Notes under the pieces: generated by a model
What the model was told of the DNA's origin: nothing
Seen by the model: only the letters and a program-made list of their open reading frames with translations
The model's database searches: none
Shown: positions 13,601 through 27,741 of the stretch, piece by piece
Layout of the letters: every line of letters begins with the position of its first letter
Position numbering within the stretch: position 1 is the stretch's first letter
Made by a program: the position numbers and the translations under genes
Assembly (NCBI GenBank): GCA_026315105.1
Contig: CM048745.1
Coordinates: 283,631,747-283,695,746 of the forward strand
Source of the DNA: Locusta migratoria
Lineage: Eukaryota > Arthropoda > Insecta > Orthoptera > Acrididae
DNA: 64,000 nucleotides
Reading direction: 5' to 3'

Positions 13601-15140
13601 TTTGAAGACAAGTACAGCGCAACTTAAATACATTGCCACTACAACACACACACGGGCGATGCCGCAAGTAAAATTTAAGTGTCACGTATGTAAACACTGT
13701 CCACAACCAATGATTATAAAACAAATATCTTTAAGTTACAATCTCTTATTGTATATTGAAAAAAAAAAAAGTTCTTATCATTATCAATGTAAGTGCTTCA
13801 CAATATTTAACCCCCGAACGGGCTCGCTTCTGTATAAAGTGCGCCTAAGGGATGTTTCCAGAATGAATCTTTCACTCTGCAGCAGAGTGTGCGCTGATAT
13901 GAAACTTCCTGGCAGATTAAAATTTTGTGCCGGAACCGGGACTCGAACCTGGGACCAGGTTCGAGTCCCGGTTCCAGCACACAATTTTGATCTGCCAGGA
14001 AGTTTCATGCAAACTTTGTTTGCAAAGGACATGTGGAAACAGTGCATACATGTAAGGAATGTAATACAATTGCGGAAAATATGCGAGATAGTTAACTCTG
14101 TAATTGTTAACTGAAACATCTTCAATATTAAAGCCTTCTTCATTCTAATTTGCTATGAAATAGTTTTTGTTTATTATGTGCTTAAAAAAAAGTGCTGCAA
14201 TAGATTCCTGTATCAGCTGCAAAAATAAAATGATATGAATTTTTTTTTATTTGGTTAAAGAAACAGTAAATTAGTGATGTAATTTAAGTTTGTTGTATTG
14301 TTGTTAGCATCAACTAAAATTAAACTATGATTTGGCTCACACATGTTTCCCTTGGTAACATACTGACATCTTTAGACTACATATGTACAAAGTGCGCCGC
14401 GCACTCACTCGTGTTACAAATTCCGATGCGTCCACTCGAGGGTTAAGAAAATAAATAAATGCCACTTCACATTTATTGAATATATTTCAATAAATTTAAC
14501 AATATGTAACTTCATTTTACCTGTACTCTGAGCATATTATAAACCATTGATACAAAATATCCTTTTTACTTAAATATTTCATTAAAAATACTTCTTAGCA
14601 AGCTTCTTCAAAAGATCAAATATAAAGTCATAATATTTCCTTTCCCCCTTTTTGCTGAAAGTTTTGTGTATTAGCCAAGACATTCAGAGATTATGTTTCT
14701 GTAAGTCAGAGATATAATCTATCAGTCCTAATTGATACTTTTACTAATATGTGATTTTTTCTTCATATTAAATTAATATTCTCTTTTATAATATAGTGAT
14801 AAGGACAGTTTACAACTCACCGTTAAGATGTGGTGACGAGCTGTGACTGGCATATACAAAAGACACACACATACAACACTCTCACCTACTGGCCATGGCC
14901 TTCTTCAGAAAATAGAACATTCACACAGGCACAAAACACAGTCATACAAAGTGGAGAGGGAATACGAAAGTTGCGTCTTGGTGGTGGAATGGGTACAGTA
15001 CTGCCTAGATGGGAATAACTAGATGCAGCTTATGAATGGAGTGGGGAGCAGATCAGGGAGAAAAATAAAATAAAACAAAGAAATTATAAGTAGATATAAA
15101 AATAAATACAATAAAAATAAAATGTGCACATGCTGCGCGT

Positions 15141-15186
<46 letters not shown>

Positions 15187-18100
15187 CCCATGCACCACTC
15201 AAAGTAGGAGAGGTTTAGGACAGAGGTAGGAACTATAAGGTGTAGAAAACAGGGAAGTTATTGTAAATTGAGGCCTGGATGATTTCGGGATCGGAGAATG
15301 TACTATAGGGATAACAGTTTAGAAAAGCTGGTGGTGGATGCGAGGATCCAAATGGCCTGGGTTGTGAAGCAGCCATTGAAATCAAGCATGTGCTCCACTG
15401 CATGTTGTGCCACACGGTGGTCCACCTTGTTTTTGGCCACAGTTTGGCGGTGGCCATTCATCCTAATGAACGGCTGGTTAGTGGTCATGCCCATATAGAA
15501 AGCTGCACAGTGATTGCAGCACAGTAGTTAAATTTACATGGCTGCTTTCATAGGTGGCCCGGCTTCTGATAGGGTATGAGAAGACTGTGACAAGTATGGA
15601 AGAGGAAGTGGTGGGTGGGTGAATGACAGGTCTTGCAGCGGGGTCTTCCACAAGGATATGATCCCTGTGGCAGTGGGCTGGATTTCGGGGTGGCATAGGG
15701 ATGAACTAGGATGTTATGGAGGTTGGGAGGGCGACGGAACACCGTTTTAGGAGGGATGAGAAGGCTCTTGGGCAGGATGTCTCCCATTTCTGGACACGAG
15801 GACATAAAATCAAAGCCTTGATGAAGTATGCAATTTAGTTGTTTTAGTCCAGGGTAGCACTGGGTGATAAGGGGAGCACTCTTTTGTGGATTGTTACTGG
15901 TGGTACAGGGAGGATTTGGGATGTGTGAGAATATGGCACGAGAGATTTGTTTGCGGATTAGGTCTGTGGAGTAGTTTCTGTCTGTGAAGGCCTTTGTGAG
16001 ACCCTCAGTATATTGAGAAAGCGAGTTCTTGTAACTGCAAGTACCCCATCCATAGGTGGACAGGCTATAAGGGAGGGATTTTTTGATGTGGAAGGGATGC
16101 GCAGAAGCGGAAGGATTTGAGAAGAGGGGAAAAAGTGAAGATAGTATGTACAAAATAAGAACTGGGGGCAGATCTTGTTGGTTAAGTCTCTCCTGAATCT
16201 GGGAATTCTTATTTCCCAAAATTTCATGTGTCTTTTTCTTTCACCTCTCTTCCCTTCCCTTCCCTTCCCTTCCCTTCCCTTCCCTTCCCTTCCCTTCCCT
16301 TCCCTTCCCTTCCCTTCCCTTCCCTTCCCTTCCCTTCCCTTCCCTTCCCATCCCATCCCATCCCTTCCCTTTAATCTACCAAAAGAAAAAGCCAGTGATT
16401 ACAGAACGATAACATTTCCCTATCCCTTTCTTTGACATTTTCTCCTGTCAGTGCTTAATGGGCAGTTTTGTTTTACCATAGAAATTATTATTTTACAAGG
16501 TAGCATCAGATAGATAAAAATTTACTCACAAAGTAGTGGTGGAAGAAAACACGCGAAAGTAAGATAGGAATGTGTAGAAGCTTTTGAAGACTGCGGCTCT
16601 GTCTTCTGACATAAGCATTGAAAAAGCAGGGAAGAGGGTTGTAGGAAACATACTTTTGAGGTGTAGGAAATGGAAAGCCTTTCCCTTCCCATCCATTGAC
16701 TCCTTCTGTCAGAGTCACTGGTTCCAATAGCTTACTCATTTTACTCACCCCACCCCCTGCTGCCATTATATGAGTAGATTTTTTTTTCTATATAAAATTG
16801 TTTTATACACTGGAACTTCCATTTTACACTTTTTGCAATTTTACATCATGAATCCATTGCCGCTTGCACAGTGTATGGTTGATAATTTGGGTCTTTGGTT
16901 TCGGGGCTGCACCACACTCAAACCCTACCATTACATCTTGCCAATTGAAATTGATCTGACCATGCAACTGTTTTCCGGTCATCTTGGGCCCTGCTGATAT
17001 GGACATGAGCCCACGAGAGGTGTTGCAGGTGATGTCATGCTGTTAACAAATGCAAGAAGTTGGCAGTCTATTGCCATAGCCCTAATGGTTATGTTCCACA
17101 TTGATTTCTATAGTTATTTGACGCAGTGCTGCTTCTCTTTTAGCACTGAAAACGCTATGCAAATGCCCTTGATGAAACATCATGCCTGAAATTTGGTGTT
17201 CTTGGCACACTCTTGACACTGCAGATCTCAGTATTGAATTCCCTAACAATGTTTGGAATTGCAGATTAGATTAGTACTTGTTCCATAGATCATGAATACG
17301 ACCCTTCGTAATGATGTGGAACATGTCAGGTTAATGAAAGGTGTCTTTACAAATTATTACTTTGCACTAAATATTACATGACACCTTTTTTTTTTTTTTT
17401 CAATTTATTTATTTATTTTTTTTTTTTATTTTTTTTTTTCAAATTTGCTAATTTATATCTAAAATTCATCTATAGTGTAGGAGTTGCCATGCAGAAATTC
17501 TTTTAATTTATTTTTAAATGCTTGTTGGCTATCTGTCTTTGGTGCTGTTTGGTAGGTGACCAAAGACTTTTGTAGCAGCACAATTCACCCCTTTCTGTGC
17601 CAAAGCTAGATTAAACCTTGAATTATGAAGATCGTTCTTTCTCCTAGTATTGGAGTTATGTACACTGCTGTTGCTTCTAAATTCGGTGGGAATCGTAATA
17701 ACAAAGTTCATAAGTGAATATATATATACTGAGAAGCTACTGTGAAGATCCCTAGCTCTTTAAATAAGTGTCTGCAGGATGATCTTGGATGGGCTCCGAC
17801 AATTATTCTGATCACACGCTTTTGTGCAATGAATACTTTTTTACTCAATGATGCCATACGAAAGCAGAGAATGAAAATAGGCATAGTAAGCTAATTTACT
17901 GAGATGTATATCACCAAAATTTGCAATTACCCCAAAAGCATTAGTCGCTAAACTCAAATGTTTCAACAGATCTTCAATGTGTTGTATTCCAGTTCAACCC
18001 CTCATCAATGCTTACACCTAATTTTTTTTAATATTCTACCTTCGCTACAGGTTTCTGATCACATCTACATCTACACACACACTCCACAATCCACCATAAG

Positions 18101-21100
18101 GTGCATAGCGGAGGGTACACTGTACCACTACTAGACATTTCCTTGCCTATTCCACTCCCAAATTGAACAAGGAAAAAAAGAATGTCTATTATGCCTCCGT
18201 GTGAGCCCTAATTTCTCTTATTTTGTCTTTGTGATCACTAGAGCGAAATGTAAGTAGATGGCAGCAAGATTGTGCTACACTCAGCTTCAAATTCCTGCCC
18301 TCTAAATTTCCTCAACAGAATTTTATGAAAAGAACGTTGTCTTTGCTCCAACAATCCCCAGTTGAGTTGCCGGAGCATTTCCGTGACACTCGCGCATTGT
18401 TCGAACCTACCAGTAACAAACGGAGCTGCTTGCCTCTGAACTGCTTCTATGTCTTCCTTTAAACTGATCTGCTGCGGGTCCCAAACACTTGAGCAATACT
18501 CAAGGCGTGGTCGTACAAGCGTTTTATACGTGGTCTCCTTTACAGATGAAGTACATGTTCCCAAAATTCTCCCAATAAACCGAAGTCGGCTGTCCGCCTT
18601 ACTCACAACTGTCCTTACATGTTCGTTCCATTTCATATCACTCTGCAATGTTACGCCTAGATATTTGAATGACGTGAAAACATCAAGAAGCTCAGTACTA
18701 ATGCTGCATTCTATCATTATGGGATTGTTCTTCCTACTCATGTCCATCACCGTCATCCTGTATGCTATTATAGTCAATTAAGGACGACACCCTTCCATAC
18801 GCCACAGCATCATCAGCAAACAGCCACAAATTACAACTTTCTATATCCATGAGATCATTTATATAAAATATAAAAAATAGACGAAGATTACTCACCAGGC
18901 GAAGGAGCACAGGTGTGACAGCATCACAAATAAATAAATGAATACACACACACACACACACAATCGCAAGCTTTCGCAACCCAGTTGCGTCTTCAGGCAG
19001 TAGGGAAGGAGAGGGAAAAGGAAATGATGAGGGTTTTAAGGAAGGGGGTAAGGAGCCATTCCAATCCCGGGAGAGGAAAGACTTACCTTGGGGGAAAAAA
19101 TGGAGGGTAAACAAATGCACACATGCCCACACATTCACACAGACACAAGTACACCTAGGCAGACATACTGTAGAAAGCAAAGAAGTTAAGTTATAGAAGT
19201 TAAGAAGTTAGACAGAGATACCACTTGAGGCAGAGGCTCTGTCCAGAGAACTGATGCAAAGATGTTAAGAAGGTGGGTGGGAATTCAAATTTAGCGGAGG
19301 TTGAGACCAGGTGGGCAACGGGAAGAGAGAATATGCTGAAGGGCTAGTTCCCATCTCCGGAGTTCTGAAGGATTGGTGTCAGTGGGAAGTATCCAGATAA
19401 CCCGGACGGTGTAGCACTGTGCCAAGATGTGCTGGCCGTGCACCAATGCGTGTTTAGCCACAGGGTGATCCTCGTTACCAACAAACACTGTCTGCCTGTG
19501 TCCATTCATGCGAATGGACAGTTTGTTGCTGGTCATTCCCACATAGAACGCTTCACAGTGCAGGCATGTCAGTTGGTAGATCACGTGGGTACTATCGCAA
19601 GTGGCTCTGCCTTTGATCGTGTACACCTTCCGGGTTACGGGACTGGAGTAAGTGGTGGTGGAAGGGTGCATAGGGCAGGTTTTACAACGGGGGCGGTTAC
19701 AAGGGTAGGAGCCAGAAGGTAGGGAAGGTGGTTTGGGGATTTCATAGGGGTGGACTAGGAGGTTACGGAGGTTAGGTGGGCGGCGGAAAGACACTCTCGG
19801 TGGAGTAGGAAGGATGTCATGAAGGACGGATCTCATTTCGGGGCAGGATTTAAGGAAGTCGTATCCTTGCTGGAGAGCCACATTTAGAGTCCGCTCCAGT
19901 CCCGGAAAGTATCCGGTGACAAGAGGGGCACTTCTGGGATTCTTCTGTTGAAGGTTCTGAATTTGGGGGGATGAGGTAGTAGCTCTGGCAATTTGTTTCT
20001 CTACCAGATTAGGAGGATAGCCGCGGGATGTGAAAGCTGTTAATAGGTTGTTGGAGTACTGGTTCAGAGCTTCAGGACTGGAGCAGACTCGTTTGCCACG
20101 AAGACCTAAGCTGTAAGGAAGGGAACGTTTGATATGGAATGGATGACAGCTATCATAATGCAGGTACTGTTGTTTATTGGTAGGTTTGATGTGGACGGAT
20201 GTGTGGAGTTGGCCGTTGGACAGATGGAGGTCGACATCGAGGAATGTGGCATGGGATTTGGAATAGGACCAGGTGAATTTGATGGGACCAAAGGAGTTGA
20301 GGTTGAAGAGGAAATTCTGGAGTTCTTCTTCACTGTGTGTCCAGATCATGAAGATATCATCAATGAATCTGTACCACACTTTGGGTTGACAGGCTTGGGT
20401 ATCCAGGAAGGCTTCCTCTAAGCGTCCCATGAATAAGTTTGCGTACGAGGGGGCCATCCTGGTTCCCATGGCTGTTCCCTTTAGTTGTTGGTATGTCTGG
20501 CCCTCAAAAGTGAAGAAGTTGTGGGTTAGGATGAAGCTGGCTAGGGTATTAAGGAAAGAGGTTTTAGGTAGGGAAGTGGGTGGTCGGCGTGAAAGGAAAT
20601 ACTCCATCGCAGCAAGGCCCTGGGTATGTGGCATATTTGTGTATAGGGAAGTGGCATCAATGGTTACAAGGATGGTTTCTGGAGGTAACAGGCTGGGTAA
20701 GTGGTTGGTGTCTTTGATGAAGGATGGGAGACTGCACATGATGGGTTGAAGGTGTCCTTCAGAACTCCGGAGATGGGAACTAGCCCTTCAGCATATTCTC
20801 TCTTCCCGTTGCCCACCTGGTCTCAACCTCCGCTAAATTTGAATTCCCACCCACCTTCTTAACATCTTTGCATCAGTTCTCTGGACAGAGCCTCTGCCTC
20901 AAGTGGTATCTCTGTCTAACTTCTTAACTTCTATAACTTAACTTCTTTGCTTTCTACAGTATGTCTGCCTAGGTGTACTTGTGTCTGTGTGAATGTGTGG
21001 GCATGTGTGCATTTGTTTACCCTCCATTTTTTCCCCCAAGGTAAGTCTTTCCTCTCCCGGGATTGGAATGGCTCCTTACCCCCTTCCTTAAAACCCTCAT

Positions 21101-24100
21101 CATTTCCTTTTCCCTCTCCTTCCCTACTGCCTGAAGACGCAACTGGGTTGCGAAAGCTTGCGATTGTGTGTGTGTGTGTGTGTGTATTCATTTATTTATT
21201 TGTGATGCTGTCACACCTGTGCTCCTTCGCCTGGTGAGTAATCTTCGTCTATTTTTTATATTTTATTTTTCCTGCTAGGAATTTTTCGTCTTAAAGATCA
21301 TTTATATAGATAGAAAATAATAGCGGTCCTATCACACTTCCCATGGGGCACGCCTGACGATACACTCGTCTCTGATGAACACTCGCTGTCGAGAACAATG
21401 TACTGCGTTCTATTACTTAGGAAGTCTTCCAGCCAGTCACAAATCTGTGAACGTATTCCATATGCTGGTATCTTCGTTAGCAGTCTGCAGTGTGGCACCG
21501 CGTCGAACACCTTCTTGAAGTCGAGAAAAACACAATCCGCCTGTTGCCATCCATGGCTCGCAAGATGTCATGTGAGAAAAGGGCAAGCTGAGTTTCACAT
21601 GAACGATGTTTCCTAAACCCGTGCTGATTCACAAAAAGAAGCTTTTCCATTTCAAGGAAATTTACTATATTCGAACTAAGAATATACTCCAAAATTCTAC
21701 AGGAAACTGATGTCAACGATATTGGCCTGTAACTGTGTCGGTCAGTTCTCTTTCCTTTCTTATAAACGGGCGTCACCTGCGTTTTTTTCCAATCACTAAG
21801 AACTTTGCGCTGAATTAAAGATTTGCGATAAATGCAAGCTAAGTAGGGGGCCAATGCCGCAGAATACTCTTTGTAAAACCGAACTGGTATTCCATCCGGA
21901 CCAGCAGACTTCTTCGTATTTAGCTCTCTCAGCTGCTTCTCTACACCGGAAATACCTATTGCTATTTCCTCCATTTCGGAATTAGTATGTTGATCAAATG
22001 ATGGTACATTTGTGCGGTCCTCCTGCATGAAAGATTTATTAAAGATTAAATTTAGTACTTCAGCTTTCCGTTTGCTTTCTTCTATTACTGCCCCAGAATG
22101 ATCAACGATTGACCGGACAGTGGGCTTTGACGCACTTGTCGATTTTACATAGGACCAGAATTTTTCTGGTTCTCGGAAAGATCTTTTGCAAAGGTATGGC
22201 TGTGGTAATTATTGTATGCTTCATGCATCAATCTTTTTATAGACGCATAAATCTCTACTAACTTTTGCCTGTCATCATTTGCGTGTTCTTTTTTGAATCA
22301 AGAGTGCAACAGTCTTTGCTTTCTCAGCAGCTTTATTATACCACAGTGGATCTTTTCCATCCTTAATCGTCATTACTGGCACATATTTCTCTAACCCTAT
22401 ATTTACAATGCACTTAAAATTAGTCCACAATTCCTCTACATCGATAGCCCCGGAATTAATCGATGCCCATTCATTTTCTAAGTGTGGTTGTAACATTTGC
22501 TTATCGGCTCTTCCCAACAAAAACACGCTCCTAGCCTTCTTGATTGGTTTATGAACTTTGGTCACCATCGACGCTATGACGATATCATGATCACTAATTC
22601 CTGTCTCTACACAGACAAAGGTCAAGCCTGTTCATGGCTATAAGGTCTAAAATATTTCCGTTGTGTGTGGGTTGGCGGTTTAACTACTCAAGACAGTTTT
22701 CAGAGAATGTGTCCAAAAATAGCTCGCAAGACTGCCTGTCTGTACCACCTGAAATGTAACTAGAGAGGTTGAAGTCTCCCCTGACTAATATTACATGGCC
22801 CGGATACCTATGCACTACCTGGTGTAGACTTTCTTTGAATGATTCTAAAACTGCTACAGCAGCACTGTGGGGCCGGTAAAACACCCAACTATTAAAATTA
22901 CTTCTTTTAGACCTGTTATACGTGCCCAAATAACTTCACAGTTACTTTTAACCTCGATCTTGGTAGAAACAATATCTTTGTCCACAGCTATGAACACTCC
23001 TCCAGTTGTATCCGATCTATCTTTCCGATATACATTCCATGCCTCACTAAATATTTCTGAACTTGCCACTTCATGATGTAGCCAGCTTTCAGTGCCTAAA
23101 ACTATCTGAGCACAATAATTTCCATGCAGTGCGGCAAATTCGGGAACTTTGTTTCTAATATTTTGTAAGTTCGCGGCTAATATTTTGATATTCGAATTTT
23201 TTAGCCGAACGTGGCCTGAATTCTCTGTTTGAATGTTGACAGGTGAGTGCTCATCAGAGTTAGCGCCTAACCTAAAAAAAAAAAACCATGTGCACTGCAC
23301 AAGTACTCTGCTACCCGAGTAGCCGCTTCCTTAGTGTAGTGCACCCCTGATCTATCTAAGCGCAGCCTAAAATTCCCCACCCGATAACCCATATCCAGAA
23401 ATCTGCAGCCATGACTGTCACAGAGTCGGCGAAGCCTCTGGTTCAGACCCTCCACTCGGTTCCAAACCAAAGGACACTGATCAACCCTGGGAACAATGCT
23501 ACAAATCGACAGCTCTGTTAGCACCCCGCGTGCGAAGGGTAGCAGCCTTCACCAATTCCACCAGCCACTCGTAGGACCTGAGGATGTCCTCAGAACCCAA
23601 GTGACAAGCATCATTGGTGCCGACGTGAGGTATGACTTGCAGTCGGCCCCACCCTCGATAGCCGCCGGCAAGGCCGCCTCCACATCTCGATGAGGCCGCC
23701 CCCCCCCCCCCCCCCCCCCCCCGCGCGTGCAGACGCACCAAGTGCACGTTGGAATTCTTTCCGGATCTCGACGTTACCTGCCTGAGGGGCTCCATCACGC
23801 GCCTAACATTGGAGCTACCAATACAATAACTAATAATCCCCCCCCCCCCCCGTGCACTTGCTCGGACCTTTCTGAAGGAGTTGCCGCACCTCCACTCACA
23901 GAACGAACGGGCCTTCCGCCGCGAGCGATGCGAACAGCGTACAACCCGCCACTCCTCATGTCTGTATTTATTGATGGTGTCATTCCATTTACTGTGTGGA
24001 ACTTTATGTACTGTGTTTTATCAAAATGTAATGATAGTCCATTTGCTGAGAACCACTTAATGATTTTCTGAAAGACAACGTTAACAATTTCATCAGTTAG

Positions 24101-27100
24101 TTCTTGTCTATCAGGTGTGATAACTATACTTGTATCATCAGGAAAAAGAACCAAGTTTGCATCTTCATGAACATAAAATGGCAAGTCATTAATATGTATT
24201 AAGAACAGCAAAGGGCTCAAGAGTGAACCTTGTGGCACCCCATTTTTGATTGTTCCCCAGTTTGAGGAATCAGCTGTTCTTTGCATATTAAGAGAACTAC
24301 TAATTTCAACTTTCTGCACTCTTTCTGTTAGGTATGATTTAAACCATTTGTGCACTGTCCCATTCATTCCTTAATACTTTCGTTTATGGAATGATTTACA
24401 CGATCGAAAGCCTTGGAGAGATCACAAAAAATCCCAACAGGTGATGTCCGGTTATTCAGAGCATTTAATATTTCATTGGTGAAATTATATATAGCATTTT
24501 CTGTTGAAAAGCCTTTCTTAAAACCAAACTGACATTTTGTTAGAACTTTGTTTTAACCTATGTGTGAAACTACTCTAGAATAAACTACTTTTTCAAGAAT
24601 TTTGGATAAGGCTGTAAGAAGTGAGATTGGGCGTTAGTTGTTGACATCAGACATATCCCCTGTTTTGTGCAGTGGTTTAACTATAGCTTATTCCAGTCTA
24701 TCAGGAAAAATACCCTGTTACAGAGAACTATTGAATATGTGGCTAAGAATCCTACTTATTTCTTGAGAACAAGCTTTTATTACCTTGCTGGAAATACTAT
24801 CAATTCCATGTGAGCTTTTGCTCTTGAGAGAGTTTATAATTTTCTTAATTTCAGGAGAGGTGGGTGGAATTTCAATTGTATCAAATTGTGTGGGTATGGC
24901 CTGTTCCATTAACAGCCTAGCTTCTTCTAATGAACATTTAGATCCAATTTTCTCAACAATATTTAAAAAATAATTATTAAAAATGTTTTTTACTTCTGGC
25001 TTGTTAGTTGTAAACTTTTCATTCAGTTTGATGGTAAAGCTGTCTCCCTGTGCTCTTGGTTGCCCTGTCTCCCTGGTAATAATGTTCCAAATTGTTTTAA
25101 TTTTGTTATCAGAGGTAATAATCTCAGACATGATGCACATGCATCTGGACTTCAACTTTTCTTAATGTAACACAGTAGTTTTTATAATATTTGACTGTTT
25201 CTGGGTCATTACTCTTTGTTGCTGTTAGATACAGCTCCCTTTTTCAGTTACAAGTTGTTCTTATCATTATATTTAATTATTTTCTTGGGGAAACAATTTT
25301 CAAATACTCTTACAAATGTATCATGAAATAAGCTTCCTCACACACCTCATCTCAGTCTAACTGCTGAAGATTTTCCCTGAAATTTCTAATTGTTGAATCG
25401 TTAACTAAATGTACACCTTTGGAGGGCTGTTTTGAATTACAGAGAGGAACTATGCCATTTATTGTAACCATATACAGTAGAACCTCGTTTTTACGCTTTT
25501 CAGGGGACTTCAGTGAAATGGTGTAAAATGCAGGAAAGTGTAAAATGCAGGAAAATGTAAAATGCAGGAAATAATGTTTTAAATGGTAAAATATGCTTAC
25601 TGGATCAGCCTTGCATTTTCGTAGTTTATGTGTGATATATGTACATAATAGACATCTAAATACTCGCCAGGGAGTTGATTATACAATAAAGGTTATCCAA
25701 TTTTTTACTATTTTAAGCGTCAGGCAAAATATTTTATGGGAATTAGAAATTTTTGACGTAATTTCATTCATTATAATCGAGGAAGCGACTGTTTTAAGCG
25801 CCAGGCAGAACTAGTAATTTTATGGAAAGTAGAAATTTTTGACGTAATTTCATTCATTATAATCAAGGACGCCGCTATTTTAAGCGCCAGGCAGAACTGG
25901 TAATTTTATGGAGATGGAAATTTTTGACGAAATTTCAGTCATTTTAATCGAGGATGTCGCTATTTTAAGCGCCAGCCAGAACTGGTAATTTTATGGCAAG
26001 TAGAAATTTCTTACGTAATTTCATTCATTATAATTGAGGACGCCACAGCTGGGCTATAATACATCTTCAAACGTACCTGAACCGCTTCGATAGATATCGT
26101 TTGGACGCCGCTGCCAGGCTATGTAATCATCTTCAAAATTACTGCCTTTTACCGGAATTAATTATTTACATAGTAAAACTCCTACAGTTCCGTTCTTTTT
26201 GTATTTTTCTATGTTTCACATGACAATATTAGAGAATTTATTCGCGTTCTCGAGTACAAACATATACATAAGTATTTTTGTGACGTTTGCATAGGATCGG
26301 CATCTCTCACTATTACCGCTTTTTTGAGGTTGTGGGTATTATGATACCAAACTTTGACAGATAAAGTTCTTTATTAAAAAGAAATATGTATCACAAAAAC
26401 AACGCAACTATGTATTCTCACTTCAACAAAGCAACTGGCTCTCTTTGTTTAAGTACACGCCAGCCGCTCTGGCAAAGAAGCTAGCGGAAAGATGAACTAC
26501 ACTGCCACAAATCAGCGTTATTCTCTGTCAACAAACCGTGTGAGTACAGGACAGGCGCTCTGCCAAAGAAGCTGGTGAAAAGAAGAACTACATTGCCACA
26601 AATCGGCGCGTAGTTAAGTCAACAACGAAATGCGAAATATACGTTTGAATAAACGGAAAGTGTCAAGAAACTCGAATGCGAATAATTTTTAAGCACTGTA
26701 CTTTAAGGGGAAAACCATGCTAGTCTCAATTTTTGTACATTACGCCATTTTTCTTCACGAACATGCTTTCAAAAAGTGTAAAACGCGGGAAAAGCGTAAA
26801 TATGTTAATGCGAAAACGAGGGCAAATTAACATTGTAAACATAGGAAATTTGATGGGACCGACAAAAATGGTGTAAATGGCGGGAAAACGTAAAAACCGA
26901 GAATGTAAAAACAAAGTTTTACTGTATCTAGCTCCTACTTAAGTGTTCAAGCCGCGGTGGAGTAGCCAAGCGGTCTAAGGCGCCTTTCTGCGGAGCGCGC
27001 GGTTGCTCGCCGTGGAGGTTCGAGTCCTCCCTCCTCCCTTGTGCATGGGTGTGTGTTTGTCCGTAGGTTAGTTTACCTAGGTTTAAGTAGTTTGTAACCT

Positions 27101-27686
27101 ATGGACTGATGACCACGCAGTTTGGTCCGATAGATCTACAAACATTTGAATATTTTTAAGTGTTCAACAAAATTTTTTATTGACATATGATATATTTTTC
27201 CGAGCACATGCACATTCTTCTTACCTAGTCCATATGGAATGGCAGAATGTCAATAATTTAGAAGTAGTGGTCACTGGTAATGAAATAATAAAAGCAGATA
27301 TTGTGACGCTATCAAAGTCTTATCCTTGTCTGTGTGCCTGTCATTGGCTCAACAATTCAAGTATACAGTGAGAGGGCTCCTTTTCTCAGATATTATTTAC
27401 AGCCTAATTTAGTTTTCAGTTTACTCGTGAAATTGTCCCCTGAGGATGTCCACCATATGTGAATTTCCTCTAGCTGTTCTTTTCCAGCAATTCTGTACCC
27501 AAGTGAAGATAATGAACAATGGTTGGAGAATGAACAATATAAAAAGGACATACTAGTACTTCTCAAATAGAGAAGATATTAAATTGAAGACGAGAAACTG
27601 CAATGAATAACACTACTAAATATTTTAAGTTGTTTTTTAGAGTGTCAAAAATATGTGTGAGCATGCGTCCTAAGCGCATGTGCGTG

Positions 27687-27741
<55 letters not shown>

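Larger units (their letters stand above)
18866..21294 (-). mobile_element. Penelope-like element with long inverted arms and 14-bp target duplication
   Basis: The element sits inside the RT of the LINE at 18061-23870. The direct repeat AGATCATTTATATA flanks it (18852-18865 and 21295-21308). The left arm (18866-19371) and the right arm (20756-about 21263) are near-identical inverted copies that include the last 25 or so codons of the ORF. Each arm has a hammerhead-like motif beside a CA/TG tract. The right tip has an extra tail with the small palindrome ttcctgctaggaa. The ORF between the arms is open. It looks recent, because the arms barely differ. Confidence 0.9.
18061..23870 (-). mobile_element. 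CR1-like LINE with esterase-type ORF1, interrupted by a PLE
   Basis: From 5' to 3' on the minus strand: an ORF1 piece with SGNH-esterase-like motifs (23267-23700), endonuclease (22684-23255), RT fingers and palm (21309-22028), then after the PLE insertion FYINDL…FADDAVAYG (about 18780-18851) and the RT tail (18238-18777). The 3' end runs into acatctacatctacac. Several stops and frameshifts exist. Without the PLE the element is about 3.4 kb. Confidence 0.8.

Noticed and set aside
16175..16435. Open frame with repeated SLPFPSLPF text
   Set aside because: Produced by the (CCCTT)n satellite, whose five-base period leaves several frames open.
27180..27371. 63-residue frame in intron 5 considered as a Tudor exon
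   Set aside because: No Tudor similarity; exons E and F already join through a continuous domain without it.
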